Of a DNA stretch of 64,000 nt, positions 63,750 to 64,000 are shown in pieces. The notes beneath the pieces are model-generated. The model saw only the letters and a list, made by a program, of their open reading frames with translations, did not search any database and was not told where the DNA came from. The stretch comes from a virus. Location: the IMG/VR virus record IMGVR_UViG_3300029922_000001, positions 356,512 through 420,511 of that record. The stretch is one strand, 5' to 3'. Position numbers and translations under genes: made by a program. Each line of letters opens with the position of its first letter. Position 1 is the stretch's first letter.

Positions 63750-64000
63750 ATGATTACGTTTACACATGAAGATGGGAATGTTTTACACCTATCAACTGTT
63801 ACAGATAAGGAATTCTATCTCAAACATAAAGAAGTTTACTTTGATGATGAGCCAGAAATCATACCTCATTGTAGTGGTGTTATTATTAGGCATGGTCACG
63901 ATATTTGGATTGTAGAACCTTTTAATCACTTTAGCGGATATCACTATTCATTCGCTAAGGGGAGGCTAGAAAAGCATTTAACACCCCAACAGAATGCACT
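63750..64000 (+). CDS. hypothetical protein, truncated by window end
   Basis: ATG 63750 six bases after TATACT 63738-63743; 83 codons stay open to the last base (MITFTHEDGNVLHLSTVTD...). No motif recognised. The stop lies outside the window. Confidence 0.6.
   Translation, partial: MITFTHEDGNVLHLSTVTDKEFYLKHKEVYFDDEPEIIPHCSGVIIRHGHDIWIVEPFNHFSGYHYSFAKGRLEKHLTPQQNA

Overview
The window looks like the accessory/early region of a large tailed bacteriophage of a bacterium with an outer envelope. It is AT-rich and very densely packed, with about 160 mostly tiny genes, nearly all on the + strand. Recognisable functions are phage-typical: rIIA and rIIB homologues, three different RNA ligases, a RuvB-like ATPase, a phage-type sigma factor, a dCMP-deaminase-like enzyme, a Nudix hydrolase, a MazG-like pyrophosphohydrolase, HNH and PD-(D/E)XK-type endonucleases and tRNA genes. 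No capsid, tail, terminase or DNA polymerase gene is visible in these 64 kb. Lipoprotein signals and one beta-barrel-like secreted protein point to a diderm host. I cannot name the host or phage species.

Layout. 0-31.6 kb: small hypothetical genes in short operons, with a tRNA-Leu(UAA), an HhH DNA glycosylase-like gene, a tandem-repeat protein, Rnl5-type and Rnl2-type RNA ligases, four GNAT acetyltransferases, ribosome-modulation-factor-like small proteins and a Nudix enzyme. 31.6-33.4 kb: an RNA locus driven by two consensus sigma70 promoters, holding several tRNA-like elements with non-canonical middles and a minus-strand endonuclease. 33.4-38.6 kb: a ParB-like gene and four tandem paralogues sharing a CCLGF motif, riddled with microsatellites and local duplications. 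38.6-39.15 kb: a non-coding, iteron-like block. 39.15-43.8 kb: genes with a different look (radical SAM activase-like protein, sigma factor, secreted barrel, MazG-like enzyme), several with Shine-Dalgarno sites. 43.8-52.2 kb: more small genes, a PHINT/AT-hook protein, a muramidase-like exported protein and an Rnl1-type RNA ligase. 52.2-55.5 kb: rIIB then rIIA. 55.5-64 kb: RuvB-like ATPase, tRNA-Arg(UCU), an RlaP-like nucleotidyltransferase, an HNH nuclease and small genes, the last running off the window.

How it works together. The unifying signal is one promoter family repeated about 70 times: a CCCCAA box, about 15 bases, then GGTATACT, then in about 60 cases exactly six bases to the start codon. 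Because bacterial transcription starts about six to eight bases after the -10 hexamer, most of these genes should make leaderless mRNAs. The promoter overlaps the ends of upstream genes and supplies their stop codons and last residues. Internal operon genes use start/stop overlaps instead. The three ligases plus the RlaP-like enzyme suggest an RNA-repair programme, which may relate to the unusual tRNA-like locus.
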